Assembly: GCF_001434785.1 (NCBI RefSeq)
Contig: NZ_AZDT01000028.1
Coordinates: forward strand, 32,638-96,637
Origin: Levilactobacillus namurensis DSM 19117
GTDB lineage: Bacteria; Bacillota; Bacilli; Lactobacillales; Lactobacillaceae
Reading direction: 5' to 3'
Length of the DNA stretch: 64,000 bases
The notes under the pieces were generated by a model, which saw only the letters and a program-made list of their open reading frames with translations, did not search any database and was not told where the DNA came from. This document shows, piece by piece, positions 11,082-22,051 of this stretch (positions are counted from its first letter, which is position 1; each line of letters opens with the position of its first letter). The position numbers and the translations under genes were made by a program.

Positions 11082-12458
11082 TTATTCCCCGCGGTACGGG
11101 AGCTTTTGATAATAGTTCGGCTTGTTGGTCTGCCGTTGCCGCGCAATCGCCATATCGTACTGCTTAACGGCATCGGTAATCGTGGAGCCCGCCGCAATGA
11201 AGCTATGATCCGCAACATCCAACGGTGCCACTAAGTTCGAGTTCGAGCCGATGAAGGCGTCATCGCCAACCACCGTCTCGTGCTTGTTCTTTCCGTCATA
11301 GTTGACAAAGACCACGCCGCAACCCACGTTAATGTGCTTGCCCAGCTTGGCATTGCCCACGTAAGTCAAGTGCCCCACTTTGGTGCCCTCACCAATCGTG
11401 GCCTTCTTAACTTCCACAAAGTTACCCAGGTGAACCTTTGGCCCGATGTGGGATTCTGGACGCAAATGACTGTTTGGTCCAATATTACTGCCACTCGCCA
11501 TGTCAGAATCTTCCAACAACGACGACGTGACGGTCACGTGGTCCGCTAGCGTCGAGTTACGGATCTCGGAGTGCGACCCAATGTAGCAGTCCTCGCCGAT
11601 GACCGTGTGGCCCTTCAACTGAACGTTAGGTTCGATGATGGTATCGGCCCCAATCTGAACATCGGCATCGATGTAGGTGGTGTCGGGGTCAATCAAGGTC
11701 ACCCCGTCACGCATGTGCTGCACGTTGATCCGGTGCCGCATAACCTTGGTCGCAACGGACAAGGCCACGCGGTCGTTAACGCCCATGGACTCGTCAAAGT
11801 CCTTCATCCGGTACGCACCCACGATGTCCCCCTGTTGCTTCAAGATTTCAATCACATCGGTCAGGTAGTACTCACCCTGAGCGTTGTCGTTGGAGATCTC
11901 GTGGAGGGCCTTGAACAACTTCTGGTTGTCAAAGACGTAGACTCCCGTGTTGATTTCGTGAATTTCCTGTTCTTCGGAACTGGCATCCTTTTGTTCCACG
12001 ATCTTTTCGACGATGCCAATGTTGTTCCGAACGATGCGACCGTAACCGGTCGGGTCGGGCGCCATCGAGGTCAGAATCGTGGCAGCCGCGTGCTTAGCTT
12101 CGTGGTACGCGAAGAGGTCTTCGAAAGTTTCCGCCCGGAACAGTGGGGTATCCCCGCTCACGATCAGCGTGGTTCCGGCTTCATCCTTTAAGACCGGTTC
12201 CGTCTGTAAGACCGCGTGGCCAGTTCCCAGTTGCTTCGCTTGCAGCACGTACTGGGTTCGGTCGCCCAAGGTCGCTTTGACCTCATCTGCACCGTAACCC
12301 ACGACCGTGACCACCTTGTCCATATGGGTCTTTTCGACCTGGGTCAACACGTGGTCGACCATCGCTTTCCCACAGACACGGTGCAACACTTTATACAGTT
12401 TCGACTTCATCCGGGTTCCCTTACCGGCAGCCAGAATGATGGTATTTCTCGTACTCAT
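11082..12458 (-). CDS. glmU: Bifunctional UDP-N-acetylglucosamine pyrophosphorylase / glucosamine-1-phosphate acetyltransferase
   Basis: Provides UDP-GlcNAc for peptidoglycan and wall polymers. The 458-residue protein has an N-terminal nucleotidyltransferase domain ([27 protein letters not shown]) and a C-terminal left-handed beta-helix of hexapeptide repeats ending in the acetyltransferase site ([33 protein letters not shown]). It starts 12 bp after purR and lies 88 bp before prs, so the three genes are probably cotranscribed. Confidence 0.97.
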   Translation of the reverse strand: MSTRNTIILAAGKGTRMKSKLYKVLHRVCGKAMVDHVLTQVEKTHMDKVVTVVGYGADEVKATLGDRTQYVLQAKQLGTGHAVLQTEPVLKDEAGTTLIVSGDTPLFRAETFEDLFAYHEAKHAAATILTSMAPDPTGYGRIVRNNIGIVEKIVEQKDASSEEQEIHEINTGVYVFDNQKLFKALHEISNDNAQGEYYLTDVIEILKQQGDIVGAYRMKDFDESMGVNDRVALSVATKVMRHRINVQHMRDGVTLIDPDTTYIDADVQIGADTIIEPNVQLKGHTVIGEDCYIGSHSEIRNSTLADHVTVTSSLLEDSDMASGSNIGPNSHLRPESHIGPKVHLGNFVEVKKATIGEGTKVGHLTYVGNAKLGKHINVGCGVVFVNYDGKNKHETVVGDDAFIGSNSNLVAPLDVADHSFIAAGSTITDAVKQYDMAIARQRQTNKPNYYQKLPYRGE

Positions 12459-12470
12459 CGGACATATCCC

Positions 12471-13310
12471 CTAGTTTAATTGATTGTTTTCGTCACCAAA
12501 AATCTGCGTCAGGTAATTCCCTGGCGTCACCCGAATCTGTTCATCAGCCGTCTGCACCTTCAACAGGGAGGTGTACTTACTGATGGTCCGCTGACCATCG
12601 AAGTCGCCTTCCGCAAAGACGGCGACCCCGGCCAGTTGTGAATCAAATTCATCGACTAATGAGCGCAGCCCCCCAACGGTGCCGCCGCCCTTCATGTAGT
12701 CGTCGACGATCAGGACCCGCGAACCCGGCTTGACGCTGCGCTTCGACAACGCCATCCGTTCAATTCGCTTGGTCGACCCGGACACGTAGTTGACACTCAC
12801 GGTCGAGCCTTCGGTAATCTGAGAATCGTGCCGGGCAATCACGAACGGCACGTTCAGGTAGTTGGCCACGCTTTGTGCCAACGGAATTCCCTTAGCCGCA
12901 ATCGTGACCACCACGTCGACCGTCTGGTTCAGGTACTGGGTCGCCAAGATCCGTCCAATCTGCCGTAACGCTGCGGGCCGGCCCAAGATATCGGACATGT
13001 ACACGTAGCCCCCTGGCAGGTACCGGTCAGCTGCGGATAAATCATCGATCATTTCATCCACGAACTGTTGGGCTTCTTCCCGTAAAATGTAGGGAATAAA
13101 CCGCGCGCCACCGGCTGCACCGGGGACCGTCTCCAATAGTCCGGTTCCCCGGGCCTGGAAAGTGCGCTTCAGAATCGTCAGGTCTTCACTGATGGACGAC
13201 TTGGCAGACTCATAACGGGCCGCGAAGAACGTCAGCGACACCAGTTGATGCGGACGTTCCATTAAATAGCGGGTCATATCGACCAGCCGGTCACTTCTTC
13301 TGACTTTCAA
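12471..13310 (-). CDS. purR: Pur operon repressor PurR
   Basis: A PRPP-responsive repressor of purine genes. The 279-residue protein has an N-terminal winged-helix domain (KVRRSDRLVDMTRYL, ESAKSSISEDLTILK) and a C-terminal phosphoribosyltransferase-like domain with the PRPP loop VLIVDDYMKGGGTVGG. The start is taken as TTG 13310 with GAGGTG 6 nt upstream, which gives the same N-terminus as B. subtilis PurR; a GTG three codons upstream lies inside that site. A PurBox just upstream suggests autoregulation. Confidence 0.95.
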   Translation of the reverse strand: MKVRRSDRLVDMTRYLMERPHQLVSLTFFAARYESAKSSISEDLTILKRTFQARGTGLLETVPGAAGGARFIPYILREEAQQFVDEMIDDLSAADRYLPGGYVYMSDILGRPAALRQIGRILATQYLNQTVDVVVTIAAKGIPLAQSVANYLNVPFVIARHDSQITEGSTVSVNYVSGSTKRIERMALSKRSVKPGSRVLIVDDYMKGGGTVGGLRSLVDEFDSQLAGVAVFAEGDFDGQRTISKYTSLLKVQTADEQIRVTPGNYLTQIFGDENNQLN

Positions 13311-13365
13311 CCTGTTCACCTCAATTGTTTTCTTTAGCGTTAATTGTATGCTTCATTTTATCATA

Positions 13366-13378
13366 AATGTTCGGGTTT
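13366..13378 (-). promoter_or_regulatory. PurBox upstream of purR
   Basis: The minus strand reads AAACCCGAACATT, matching the PurR recognition sequence (AWWWCCGAACWWT) at 12 of 13 positions. A TATGAT hexamer follows a few bases downstream, so the box overlaps the promoter region. Only one half-site is clear, whereas PurR usually binds two. Confidence 0.65.
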
Positions 13379-13379
13379 T

Positions 13380-13720
13380 TCGTGGCATTTCCGTTAGAAT
13401 TCAAAATTCATGGGGAAAAATGATACATTTGGAACCGCTCCCCTGACTGAACGCTTCAGGTTCCCGTCAGTTCGCGAATTATTCCTCAAAATTGCCCCCA
13501 AATATCAAACGCTGTCAGCCGCCAACCCACCCCTTTTACAAAATTAATTATAAACGCCAAATTATCACGAACGTTAACTTTTCAACTCACTGCGGGCTGG
13601 CGAAACCGGTACCAATGCCATTATACCTGGAGCGGAACCAGAATACTTTATTCACGTCCTACCGAAATCATCCCCCGTGCTCGTTCCTAAATTCCAACAT
13701 AATCAGCAGCCATCACCGGA
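13380..13720. other. Intergenic region between purR and pox
   Basis: No supported gene. A plus-strand frame at 13492-13842 is rich in His, Pro and Asn, has no ribosome binding site and runs over the pox terminator, so I reject it. Apart from a CTGAC/GTCAG repeat near 13443-13471 I see nothing in it. Confidence 0.5.
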
Positions 13721-13724
13721 ACCA

Positions 13725-13763
13725 CAAAAAGATCGTTCGGAAGCCCCACGCTTCCAAACGATC
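13725..13763 (-). terminator. Terminator after pox
   Basis: On the minus strand GATCGTTTGGAAG pairs with CTTCCGAACGATC around a 7-nt loop, followed by TTTTTG. It lies 40 bp beyond the pox stop. Confidence 0.9.
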
Positions 13764-13803
13764 TCTTTGGTCTAACTATTGGTTTAATCACAGCATCCGT
13801 CGC

Positions 13804-15567
13804 TTACAGGGTGTCGCCCTTGGCCCGCAAGAGTTCCCCTAAAGAAGGCTGTTGCTTAGGATCAATGTGGTTTTGCTTAGCGTATTCATCGACCGCCGCT
13901 TGACCGTACAGCTTAGGGTCCAACGGCATGTAGGCCGTACCAATAGGGTCATCGTCCTTGATCACGGCGTTGACCACGATTGGCTTGGTGTTGCCCTTTG
14001 CCTGTAGGTCTTGGATGTGGTTGAAGACGTTCTCCACGTCAACCTTGTTCTTGACCGTGAAGCCAATTCCGCCTAATCCTTCGGCGACCTTGGCCCAGTC
14101 GGCTTCCGTCAGGTCGACCCCGTAAAGGTGTTGACCCGTGGCGACCTGTTCATTATAGATGAAACCGAACCGGTTATTGGTGAAGACCACGTTAATCACT
14201 GGCAACTGGTACCGGACTTCCGTAATCAGGTCAGGCGCCACCATCGCGAAGCCACCATCACCGGAGAAGGACCAGGCTTGAGCCCCCTTGTCGGCGTTCA
14301 ACGCCCCGGCTAACCCGGCTGGCAGGCCATAACCCATGGTCGCAAACAATCCAGATAACGCGAAGCGCTGGTTCTGATCCATGGGGAGCCCGCGGACGGC
14401 CCACTCGGACACGTTCCCGGTATCGACCCCGTAGATATCGTCAGGACCGACTAAGGAAGCCACTTTCCGCATCACGGTCTCCGGTGCCAAGCCCTGGCTG
14501 TCGTCTTGAGCCAGTTGCGCTAACCAAGCGTCCCAGTTCTGCTTGTTCTGCCGGTTAGCCCGCAACCAGTCAGTTTCCGGCAAGGTCTCCCCGGTCGCAA
14601 TCATGGCTTGCAGGTACTGCTTGGCATCCCCCAGGACGGCGTAGTCCACAGGGACCATCTTTCCAATGTCAAAAGAATTATCGTTCACTTGGATGATCTT
14701 GATTCCCTTCGGCCAGAACTGGGCAAACGGGAATTCGGACCCCAAGAAGAGAATCAGGTCGGTGTGCTGGAGGGCTTCGAACCCGGACTTAGACCCTAAC
14801 CGGCCAAACGTCCCGATGGCGTTGGGGTGATTGGTGGGAATCACGCCCGTAGCGGGAACCGTGTTCATGACCGGCAAGTTGAACTGTTCGCTGAACTTGA
14901 CCAGTTCATCCCGCGCTCCTAACAGACCCCGACCAGCGTAGACCAGCGGGTGCTTAGCGGCCTTTAATAACGCTAAGGTCTTCTCGATTGCCACGGGATC
15001 GATCTGTTGTTTGTAGCTATTGGATACCAGGTTCGGGGTCTTAACGGGTTCGTAATCGATCTCCGTTGCCGACAGGTTCTCCGGAATAATGACCACTGCG
15101 GGGCCCTTTTGCCGGTAAGCTTCCCGGATGGCTTGGTTCACCACGTAAGGCAATTGTTCCGCGGTCGTGGCGGTCCGGTTATAGACGGCCACGTCACTGA
15201 ACATCGGCGTCTCGTCCATTTCCTGGAAGTAGTTGGTGTTCATGGCCGCTTGCGGGACTTGTCCCACTAAGGCTAAGACGGGCACGTGGTCCATCTTGGC
15301 ATCATAGAGGCCGTTGAATAAGTGCGTCGCACCAGGACCGGCTGACCCGAAGGACACCCCGATCTTCCCCGTGTACTTGGCATCTGCTGTGGCGGCCAAC
15401 GCCCCCACTTCCTCGTGGCGAACCTGAATGTACTGGATTCGATCCTTTTCTAGATAGAGGCCTTCAACGGTATGGTTGATCGACCCGCCGGGAATCCCGT
15501 AAATATGGTCAACGCCCCAGGCTTCTAAAACTTTGACTAACGCTTGTCCTGCAATCATCTTAGTCAT
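13804..15567 (-). CDS. pox: Pyruvate oxidase
   Basis: A TPP- and FAD-dependent enzyme that turns pyruvate, phosphate and oxygen into acetyl phosphate, CO2 and H2O2. At 587 residues it has the family layout: N-terminal pyrimidine-binding domain (HIYGIPGGSINHTVEGL, the catalytic Glu in VRHEEVGALAA), central FAD domain, and C-terminal TPP domain with GDGGFAMVAPDL and the NNRFGFI end of the TPP motif. The ATG at 15567 has AAAGGAG 11 nt upstream. It is monocistronic, with its own promoter region and terminator. Confidence 0.93.
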   Translation of the reverse strand: MTKMIAGQALVKVLEAWGVDHIYGIPGGSINHTVEGLYLEKDRIQYIQVRHEEVGALAATADAKYTGKIGVSFGSAGPGATHLFNGLYDAKMDHVPVLALVGQVPQAAMNTNYFQEMDETPMFSDVAVYNRTATTAEQLPYVVNQAIREAYRQKGPAVVIIPENLSATEIDYEPVKTPNLVSNSYKQQIDPVAIEKTLALLKAAKHPLVYAGRGLLGARDELVKFSEQFNLPVMNTVPATGVIPTNHPNAIGTFGRLGSKSGFEALQHTDLILFLGSEFPFAQFWPKGIKIIQVNDNSFDIGKMVPVDYAVLGDAKQYLQAMIATGETLPETDWLRANRQNKQNWDAWLAQLAQDDSQGLAPETVMRKVASLVGPDDIYGVDTGNVSEWAVRGLPMDQNQRFALSGLFATMGYGLPAGLAGALNADKGAQAWSFSGDGGFAMVAPDLITEVRYQLPVINVVFTNNRFGFIYNEQVATGQHLYGVDLTEADWAKVAEGLGGIGFTVKNKVDVENVFNHIQDLQAKGNTKPIVVNAVIKDDDPIGTAYMPLDPKLYGQAAVDEYAKQNHIDPKQQPSLGELLRAKGDTL

Positions 15568-15672
15568 CGTGAATCGCACTCCTTTACTGATTAAGTCCCA
15601 CGTAATCAGGGGCCGAATTGATTTTACAGGACATACTATAGTCCTTATTTTTAGGAAGTGCCAGTATTTTCT

Positions 15673-15687
15673 CTTACTTTTCGTAAG
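15673..15687. repeat. Inverted repeat in the pox upstream region
   Basis: CTTAC and GTAAG arms with a 5-nt gap lie about 110 bp before the pox start. Between the repeat and the gene, TGGCAC and TATAGT are spaced 17 nt apart on the minus strand, a possible promoter near 15636-15664. The repeat may be an operator; the regulator is unknown. Confidence 0.35.
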
Positions 15688-15788
15688 TACATTTTTTCAC
15701 AACTTGAAAAGGCCTCCATCACCGCCCTTTAAGGCTTAGGAAAGATAGCCTTCTTCGTGTGACCTTCTCAGTTTTCCCACCAGTCACG

Positions 15789-15829
15789 AAAAAACGCGCC
15801 CCACAGGCCATCATCTGTGCAAGGCGCGC
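15789..15829 (-). terminator. Terminator of the metal ABC transporter operon
   Basis: On the minus strand CGCGCCTTGCACAG pairs with CTGTGGGGCGCG (small internal mismatch), followed by TTTTTTC. It lies about 20 bp after the permease stop. Confidence 0.85.
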
Positions 15830-15846
15830 TAACTTGAATTTTAATT

Positions 15847-16647
15847 TTATTTCGCCGCGGTCTGGAAATGTTGCCAGATCAACGCGATGAAGTAGAATGC
15901 CGCTTCGATGGCTGCGATGAAGAACGAGACGGGATAGTTGGTCACGTAACTCAACGCCAGCCCACTCCAAACGCCCACTAAGGCCAAGACGATGGCTAAC
16001 CCCATCATGCCCCCGACCGTGTGGACGAAGTACTTGGCTGTCGCGGCGGGTAAGGTCAGGAGAATGAAAATCAGTAACGACCCCACAATCTGGGCCGCCA
16101 CACTGACACTCAACGCCAGCAGGACCAAGAACGTGATCGATAACGCGTTAGTCCATAGGCCTTTGACTTGGGCCCCCGTATGGTCGAAGGAGTCAAACTT
16201 CAAGAAGCGGTAGATTACCAAGACCACCAGCAAGACCAAAATCGACAGGACCAGCATCTGGGTCACGTCACTGGCACTGATGCCAATCACGCTCCCAAAC
16301 AAGATGTTGGTCGCGTAGCTGGCATTCTTATTGGCCAACGACAAGAACAGGATCCCTAACCCGATAAACAACGCTGAAATGGCGCTAGTCGCCGCTTCTC
16401 GCCGTTCGGCCCGGACGCTGAGTTGACCCACGATGACCGAGCTGACCACCGTGAACAGGAGCATCCCGCTCAACGGCGTCCAGCCCGCGAAGATCCCAAA
16501 AGCCGCCCCGGAAAAGCCAATTTCGGAGAGCGTGTGGGTCAGAAAAGACATGTTGCGGGCAATCACGAAGACGCCCATGATGCCACAAATGATCGCAATA
16601 ATGGTTCCAGCCGCGAACGCATTGCGCATAAATTCGTAACTAAACAC
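15847..16647 (-). CDS. Metal ABC transporter permease (ABC-3 family)
   Basis: An integral membrane subunit of about eight hydrophobic helices, 266 residues, with the ABC-3 signatures FLTHTLSEIGFSGAAFGI and LLIFILLTLPAATAKYF. It works with the ATPase and lipoprotein upstream to import zinc or manganese. The start is uncertain: a GTG at 16653 lies inside the GGAGGGG site, so the GTG at 16647 (MFSYEFMRNAF), 5 nt from it, is preferred. It overlaps the ATPase gene by 8 bp, so translation is probably coupled. Confidence 0.92.
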   Translation of the reverse strand: MFSYEFMRNAFAAGTIIAIICGIMGVFVIARNMSFLTHTLSEIGFSGAAFGIFAGWTPLSGMLLFTVVSSVIVGQLSVRAERREAATSAISALFIGLGILFLSLANKNASYATNILFGSVIGISASDVTQMLVLSILVLLVVLVIYRFLKFDSFDHTGAQVKGLWTNALSITFLVLLALSVSVAAQIVGSLLIFILLTLPAATAKYFVHTVGGMMGLAIVLALVGVWSGLALSYVTNYPVSFFIAAIEAAFYFIALIWQHFQTAAK

Positions 16648-17332
16648 GTTCACCCCTCCAAACCTTTTCGTCCGTCAGTGCCGCAATCGGTCCTTGTTCG
16701 GTTCCCTGCGGTGTCAACATCAAGAAGTGTTGGCTGTACTTACGAGCCAACGGAATGTCGTGGGTGACAAAGAGAACGGTCAATCCCTGTTGCTGGTTCA
16801 ACCATTGAACCAGGTCCAGCAACTCCGTCTTAGTCACGGGATCCAGGCTCGCCGTCGATTCATCGAGAATCAGCAGGCTGGGCGCTTCAACCAGCGCTTG
16901 GGCCAAGTACGCCTTTTGCTTCTCGCCCCCTGAGGCCTGACCAATGGGCCGGGTAGCGATCTTTTCCAAGCCCGTTTCCGCTAAAATCTTGGCGACCCGT
17001 TGCCGCTCCGCGCGACTCAGCCACGGGAGCTTCCAACCCGTCAGGTTCAACCCCACGAAGTCCCGAATCGTGAGCGGATAATCCGCATCGATATTGCGAA
17101 ACTGCGGTACGTAGCCAATGCGTAGGCTCGGGTCGTACACCACCCGCCCCGTTGTCGGACGGAGTTGGTGCAGAATCGTCCGCATCAGGGTGGTCTTCCC
17201 CACCCCGTTCTCTCCCACGATACTCCAGAATTCTCCGGGGCGTACGGTCAGGTTCAAATCGTTAAAAACGGGGTGACCCGGAAAGGTCATCCCCAGATGG
17301 TTCAATTCTAAGATTGCTTGCGTCGTAGTCAT
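16640..17332 (-). CDS. Metal ABC transporter ATP-binding protein
   Basis: A 230-residue ATPase subunit with Walker A GENGVGKTTL, Q-loop PQFRNID, signature ASGGEKQKAYLAQAL, Walker B LLILDEST and the His switch FVTHDI. The fit is to the ZnuC/AdcC/MntB group. It shares ATGA with the end of the lipoprotein gene upstream and overlaps the permease downstream, a tight three-gene operon. Confidence 0.94.
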   Translation of the reverse strand: MTTTQAILELNHLGMTFPGHPVFNDLNLTVRPGEFWSIVGENGVGKTTLMRTILHQLRPTTGRVVYDPSLRIGYVPQFRNIDADYPLTIRDFVGLNLTGWKLPWLSRAERQRVAKILAETGLEKIATRPIGQASGGEKQKAYLAQALVEAPSLLILDESTASLDPVTKTELLDLVQWLNQQQGLTVLFVTHDIPLARKYSQHFLMLTPQGTEQGPIAALTDEKVWRGERV

Positions 17333-18258
17333 TCAGACGTCCTCGCTTCCTGTTGAATCCGTAAGACTTGTCGATACTGGCCCGCCATCCACTCACGGTA
17401 CGTGGTGTGCACTGGCATGGTCTCGGTGACTTTGACCACCGGTACCCGATACTTCCGGGCTAAGCGCACCATGGTCGCCACGTTATTGCTGGAGTTCTGG
17501 GTGTTCTCGACAAAAAAGGCGATTTTGTGATGTTTCAATTGGTGCTGCAAGCGGGTGATATCGGCGGGCGTGGGGTCACTATCCTCTTCGATGGCCTGCG
17601 CAAAGTGCTGGTCACTGATGTGGTACCCCATGGCCTTTAGCGCTAGGCTAAACACGGGTTCGCTGACCGCGACTGCTTGGCCGTTCGCGTGTTGCTTGAT
17701 GCGCTGCGCCAACTGGGGCAAAACGGCTAACTGGCGTTGGTACGCCGCACCGCGCCGTTGGAAATCGCGGGCGTGGGCCGGGTCTAACGCGCTGAACTGC
17801 TTGACCAATTGCCGGGTCATGGTCCGCATCAGCTGCGGATCACTCCAGAGATGGGGGTTATCCCCCATCTTCCGGCCGACCAAAGTCCCCAACGTCAACG
17901 TATGAATCTGCGAATGACCGTTAGCCGCCACTAGGCGTTCCATCCAACTGTCATAGCCCAAGCCGTTTTGAATCACCACGTTGGCCTTAGCGACCGTCTT
18001 AGCAGTCGCAATATCGGGTTCGAAGCTCTCCGGATCAATACTGGGACTGTTGATCACCGTGGTGACCGTCCCCGCCGAACCCAGGATTTTTCGTGCCGCT
18101 TCACCATAGAAGTCTAGGCTGGCCACCACGTGGATGCCGTCGGTCTTCGTCGTGGTCCGTTGTGAGGGGGTCGCCTTGCATCCCGTTAGGAATAAGGCCA
18201 GTGTTCCCACCATTAGGAGCACCACCGTTAGCCATCTTCTGCGCCGCACAAAATCCAT
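17329..18258 (-). CDS. Metal-binding lipoprotein of a zinc/manganese ABC transporter
   Basis: A periplasmic-binding-protein-like lipoprotein (about 309 residues) of the ZnuA/AdcA/MntC cluster A-I family. It has a basic N-terminus, a hydrophobic helix and the lipobox LTGC, then VVASLDFYGEAARKIL, a metal His in GDNPHLWSDPQLM, EPVFSLALKAMGYH and ENTQNSSN. The ATG at 18258 has almost no space to the AAAAGAG site; a GTG at 18249 is 9 nt from it and also gives a good signal peptide, so either may be used. It lacks the His-rich loop common in zinc-only proteins, so Mn and Zn both remain possible. Confidence 0.9.
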   Translation of the reverse strand: MDFVRRRRWLTVVLLMVGTLALFLTGCKATPSQRTTTKTDGIHVVASLDFYGEAARKILGSAGTVTTVINSPSIDPESFEPDIATAKTVAKANVVIQNGLGYDSWMERLVAANGHSQIHTLTLGTLVGRKMGDNPHLWSDPQLMRTMTRQLVKQFSALDPAHARDFQRRGAAYQRQLAVLPQLAQRIKQHANGQAVAVSEPVFSLALKAMGYHISDQHFAQAIEEDSDPTPADITRLQHQLKHHKIAFFVENTQNSSNNVATMVRLARKYRVPVVKVTETMPVHTTYREWMAGQYRQVLRIQQEARTSE

Positions 18259-18280
18259 CTCTTTTCGTCTTAAAATTCTG

Positions 18281-18303
18281 TAAATGATAATTATTACCAT
18301 TTA
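18281..18303. promoter_or_regulatory. Fur-family (Zur-like) operator of the metal transporter operon
   Basis: TAAATGATAAT (18281-18291) and ATTACCATTTA (18293-18303) form a near-perfect palindrome around one central base. The core TGATAAT-N-ATTACCA is the 7-1-7 layout of Fur, Zur and PerR boxes. It lies directly after the -10 element, where a repressor would block transcription. The zinc-type transporter downstream favours Zur. Confidence 0.8.
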
Positions 18304-18305
18304 CC

Positions 18306-18333
18306 AGTTTATCGATTTTTGAAAGCTTGTCAA
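18306..18333 (-). promoter_or_regulatory. Promoter of the metal ABC transporter operon
   Basis: On the minus strand TTGACA (18328-18333), a 16-nt spacer and TAAACT (18306-18311) precede the operator palindrome by two bases. Confidence 0.7.
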
Positions 18334-18442
18334 TCTTTTTTCTAAGCCCATGGTGGGTCTTAACCCTATTTTAACCCTCTCTTGGTCACAGCCGTAACGC
18401 CGCCCGCACCACGACCATCGGCCTAGAGGACGTCTACGATGC

Positions 18443-19384
18443 TTAATGGACGTAAGGTGTTAAGAAGGCTGCGACCTTCTGGTCATACCTATCCGGGTCA
18501 GCCGCCCGGGTCATCACGTGCTGGGCGTCCGGGTGCCGGTACTTTTGCTTGGGACCTCCCGCCGCCTGGTAGAGGATGTCCAAGTTCTCGATAGGCACCG
18601 TCTGATCCTGGGCACCTTGAATGAAGAAAATCGGCAGTTGGGTGTGGCGCACCTGTTCGGCAATGTTGCCATCCTTCAGGCGATAGCCCGCATCTAACCG
18701 GGAGTATTGGTTCGCCAGGTTCATGGTCGGCCGGGCCGGAACGTGGTACTTGTGGTGCAACCGGAACCGCGCTTCACTGTAGATCGACGCGTATCCCGAA
18801 TCAGCAATCACCGCTTTAACGTTGGCGGGGAGGTCTTCGCCAGCGGTCGCCAGGACCGTTGCGGCGCCCATCGAAATCCCCATCAGGACAATCTGGACGT
18901 CATTTCCCCGCAACTCGATGACCTTTTGAATCCACTGCTGATAATCGTGCCGGTCCAACCAGCCGTAACCGATGGTGTTGCCTTCACTTTCCCCGTGAGC
19001 CCGCGCATCCGGCATTAAGACACTATACCCCTGCGCTTCGAACATCCGGGCATACGGCACCATCTGCTCGCGCGAATGTCCCAGACCATGGGCGACGATT
19101 GCGACCCGGTTATGCACTTGCTGGTCATTGTTTAGGAACGACGCCCGTAACCGCAGCCCGTCTCGACTGGTGATCTGCCACTCGCGCGGCTGTTGCATCA
19201 GATACCACGCGTTGTCTTCCGCCGAATTCTCCGCAATCGACCGCTGCCGGGACTTCTGCCGCCCCTTCGCGTAGGACTTCATCCCCACGTGATAGACCGC
19301 GGCCGTTCCCGCGAGGATCCCCGCGAGACTGGTGGCCGCTAACGCTGTGGTGATTCCTGCAACTTTTTGCCAAGTTTTTGCCAT
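18443..19384 (-). CDS. Alpha/beta hydrolase with N-terminal membrane anchor
   Basis: A 313-residue protein. Residues about 6-30 form a hydrophobic anchor or signal (GITTALAATSLAGILAGTAAVY). The hydrolase domain has the oxyanion region VAHGLGHSREQ, the nucleophile elbow MGISMGAATV, an Asp in GAQDQTVPIENLD and the His in HPDAQHVM. The substrate is unknown; the family includes cell-surface esterases and peptidases. The ATG at 19384 is chosen because upstream codons lack a ribosome site and AAAGGA lies 11 nt before it. Confidence 0.85.
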   Translation of the reverse strand: MAKTWQKVAGITTALAATSLAGILAGTAAVYHVGMKSYAKGRQKSRQRSIAENSAEDNAWYLMQQPREWQITSRDGLRLRASFLNNDQQVHNRVAIVAHGLGHSREQMVPYARMFEAQGYSVLMPDARAHGESEGNTIGYGWLDRHDYQQWIQKVIELRGNDVQIVLMGISMGAATVLATAGEDLPANVKAVIADSGYASIYSEARFRLHHKYHVPARPTMNLANQYSRLDAGYRLKDGNIAEQVRHTQLPIFFIQGAQDQTVPIENLDILYQAAGGPKQKYRHPDAQHVMTRAADPDRYDQKVAAFLTPYVH

Positions 19385-19502
19385 ATTTTCCGCATTCCTT
19401 TCTGACGTGACCTTTTCCTTTACCATACCCGAAAACGCACCGGGTTGCCAACCCTATCACTCCCAACCTAAGCAGAAAGTGCCCCGTTACCACCTGAACG
19501 AC

Positions 19503-19540
19503 TAAAATCGCAGGTCCCCTCACTGAAGGACCTGCGATTC
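19503..19540 (-). terminator. Terminator after the ROK kinase gene
   Basis: AATCGCAGGTCC pairs with GGACCTGCGATT on the minus strand around a 10-nt loop, followed by TTAG. It is GC-rich with a short T-run, closing the beta-glucoside operon. Confidence 0.75.
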
Positions 19541-19564
19541 TTAGAGTCGTGTTACTGTCGCCCG

Positions 19565-21971
<2,407 letters not shown>

Positions 21972-21988
21972 TCATTCGGCTTTTAAAC

Positions 21989-22038
21989 CCAAAAGATGCG
22001 TTGCCAACCAGCTTCGTCAGCCACAGGCAACGCATCTT
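21989..22038 (-). terminator. Intercistronic hairpin between the ROK regulator and GH1 genes
   Basis: AAGATGCGTTGCC and GGCAACGCATCTT form a 13-bp stem with a long loop and a short T-run (TTTTGGG). It may end part of the transcripts or protect the upstream message. Confidence 0.65.
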
Positions 22039-22051
22039 AACGTTAAAAATC

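Noticed and set aside
13492..13842. 116-codon plus-strand frame before pox
   Set aside because: It runs through the pox terminator into the antisense of pox, lacks a ribosome site and is unusually rich in His, Asn and Pro.
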